Below are positions 62,964-64,000 of a stretch of DNA of 64,000 nt, piece by piece. The notes under the pieces were generated by a model. That model did not search any database. It was not told where the DNA came from and saw only the letters and a program-made list of their open reading frames with translations. Position 1 is the first letter of the stretch; the number at the start of each line of letters is the position of its first letter. The DNA comes from Sphingobium lactosutens (GTDB lineage Bacteria > Pseudomonadota > Alphaproteobacteria > Sphingomonadales > Sphingomonadaceae): positions 171,969-235,968 of the forward strand of contig NZ_QJQX01000039.1 of assembly GCF_013393185.1 (NCBI RefSeq). The letters run 5' to 3'. Both the position numbers and the translations under genes were made by a program.

Positions 62964-63578
62964 TTAATCGGACGCATATCCAGCGGCTTTGAGGAAGTTC
63001 CAGCATTCGTCAGGCGTGTAGAGGTCGCAGATATTGCCGATGGCCTGCCATAGGGCATGGATGGTCCTTGCGCCGGTGCGGCGCAGATGGGCTTTGAGTT
63101 TGGAGAAAGCCATTTCGATCGGGTTGAGGTCGGGGCTGTATGGTGGAGTGAAGAGGAACCATGCGCCCCGGGCCTTCAATATGGCCTTGGCTTTTTCACT
63201 TTTGTGGCTGGAGAGATTGTCGAGGATGACGACATCGCCCGGCTTGAGGGTCGGGGCGAGTTGGGTTTCGACATAGGTTTCGAAGGTTGTGCGGTTCATG
63301 GGGCAGTCGATGACCCATGGCGCGGTCAGTCCATCACAGCGCAGCGCCGCGATGAAGGTCTGGGTTTTCCAGTGGCCAAAGGGCGCTCGCGCCTTGAGGC
63401 GCTGGTCACGGCGGGCCCGTCCTCGCAGCCGTGTCATCTTCGTCGTGGTTGCCGTTTCGTCGATGAAGACCAGCCGATGCGGCGCCTTGCGCAAGCTGGA
63501 CTGCCGATAAACGCGCCAGTTCCTGCGCGCCTGGGCAACATCATCGCGTCCGCACTCCGAGGCCAGCAGCGTTTTTTT
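62964..63578 (-). CDS. IS630 transposase, DDE catalytic part (second frame)
   Basis: About 204 codons read after the A8 run. The DDE domain shows FIDETATTTKMTRLRGR, VVILDNLSSHKSEKAKA and PPYSPDLNPIEMAFSKLKAHLR, giving Asp, Asp and Glu in order. It has no start of its own with support; joining to the upstream frame needs a +1 (or -2) shift at the poly-A tract 63572-63579. The catalytic residues are intact, so the element may be active if slippage occurs. Confidence 0.85.
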   Translation of the reverse strand, partial: KKTLLASECGRDDVAQARRNWRVYRQSSLRKAPHRLVFIDETATTTKMTRLRGRARRDQRLKARAPFGHWKTQTFIAALRCDGLTAPWVIDCPMNRTTFETYVETQLAPTLKPGDVVILDNLSSHKSEKAKAILKARGAWFLFTPPYSPDLNPIEMAFSKLKAHLRRTGARTIHALWQAIGNICDLYTPDECWNFLKAAGYASD

Positions 63579-63921
63579 TGAAGCTGTAGCCGGCCTTGAG
63601 CAGCGCACGCGACAATGAGGCAGGATGGGCCCGAACGCCGGTTGCCGCGACAAGTCTGGCCGACAGTTCGGGCATGGTGATGTCCGGCTCGGCATCGACC
63701 CATGTCATCAAGGCCGCCATATGCGGTGCCAGCTTGCCATCACCGGGTGGACGCCCTTGCCGGGCAGGTGCCGATGATCCCGTCCTCCCCACCCGCTGCG
63801 CCAGCTTCACAGCGCAACTGGGGCTCACCCCAAAATGACGCGATGCTGACCGACGCGATTGCCCGGCTGCAATGTGATCGGCAATCCGGTCCCGAAGATC
63901 GGCTGAATAGGCTTTCCCCAT
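63541..63921 (-). CDS. IS630 transposase, N-terminal HTH part (first frame)
   Basis: A 126-aa frame whose first 115 or so residues are the IS630 DNA-binding region (AYSADLRDRIADHIAAGQSRRSASRHFGVSP; ARLVAATGVRAHPASLSRALLKAGYSFKK). After FKK the frame runs out into a few non-homologous residues, while the second frame continues the homology. This is the arrangement expected for frameshift or transcript slippage on AAAAAAAA, though a disabling single-base change cannot be excluded. Confidence 0.85.
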   Translation of the reverse strand: MGKAYSADLRDRIADHIAAGQSRRSASRHFGVSPSCAVKLAQRVGRTGSSAPARQGRPPGDGKLAPHMAALMTWVDAEPDITMPELSARLVAATGVRAHPASLSRALLKAGYSFKKNAAGLGVRTR

Positions 63922-64000
63922 GATCCACCTCCATCAACGGTGAATCATATTCTCGCTCCTCTGAAAATCCCCAGATTCCTATTTCAGGCACGATGCTCTA

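Larger units (their letters stand above)
62951..63998 (-). mobile_element. IS630-family insertion sequence, complete
   Basis: Inverted ends GAGCATCGAG (62951) and, at the other end, CACGATGCTC (ending 63998) match in 9 of 10 positions. A TA duplication flanks it (62949-62950 and 63999-64000), the known IS630 target. It encodes the two-frame transposase. The right TA coincides with the last bases of the window. Confidence 0.88.

Overview
The window looks like a sphingomonad chromosome (Alphaproteobacteria; Sphingobium, Sphingomonas or Novosphingobium type). This is inferred from the high GC content, the gene families present (ScfR-type regulator, DUF2167, DUF983, TonB-dependent receptor, endonuclease-type MutL) and the mreBCD-mrdA-rodA order. 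No rRNA or species marker is present, so the genus is not resolved.

Region 1 (1-14825) is ordinary core genome. It holds a short-chain acyl-CoA regulator, DUF983 and DUF2167 proteins, the GTPase-family ATPase YchF, a small DNA glycosylase, a nucleotide pyrophosphatase/phosphodiesterase lipoprotein, a MaoC-like hydratase and mutL. The compact cell-shape operon mreB-mreC-mreD-mrdA-rodA follows, with start/stop overlaps between its last four genes. A tRNA-Lys(CTT) closes the region. Two intergenic palindromic elements (1433-1529 and 6821-6924) look like dispersed repeats.

Region 2 (14826 to about 25587 or further) is an integrative element next to the tRNA-Lys 3' end. A tyrosine recombinase reads toward the tRNA. 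Behind it is a minus-strand mobilisation operon: ribbon-helix-helix protein, TraD-type coupling protein, MobF relaxase-helicase, Mrr-like nuclease and a VirB1-like lytic transglycosylase. No mating-pair-formation genes are visible, so it resembles a mobilisable element or a remnant. Its plus-strand cargo is a membrane-anchored LuxR-type HTH protein, a 108-aa unknown, a small membrane protein and a RadC/JAB-winged-helix fusion whose 5' end is out of frame with any normal start. A GAF-GGDEF-EAL c-di-GMP enzyme follows. No second copy of the tRNA end was found, so the right boundary is unknown.

Region 3 (27822-37553) is a patchwork. It carries two SDR oxidoreductases, a DUF1330 protein, an AbrB-family membrane protein, an alpha/beta hydrolase, an OprB-type porin and a metallo-beta-lactamase-like protein. 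Mixed in are decayed pieces: the C-terminus of a FadB-like multifunctional enzyme, an IS110 transposase fragment, and two diverged copies (31285-31478 and 37047-37247) of one unidentified sequence.

Region 4 (37554-62202) is a large catabolic island on the plus strand, apart from one LysR regulator. It encodes uptake (TonB receptor, MFS), ester cleavage (two hydrolases), alcohol and aldehyde oxidation (Zn-ADH, ALDH), CoA activation (CaiB/BaiF transferase) and beta-oxidation (acyl-CoA dehydrogenase, three crotonases, SDRs, two thiolases). It also has a PHA synthase to store 3-hydroxyacyl-CoA. The acyl-CoA dehydrogenase is coupled to an APH-type phosphotransferase, a pairing known from 4-hydroxyacyl-CoA catabolism. 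I infer that the island converts an ester, lactone or hydroxy-acid type compound to acetyl-CoA and PHA; the substrate cannot be read from sequence. The window ends with a Tn3 transposase remnant, an NTF2-like protein and a complete IS630-family element whose inverted repeats and TA duplication end exactly at base 64000.
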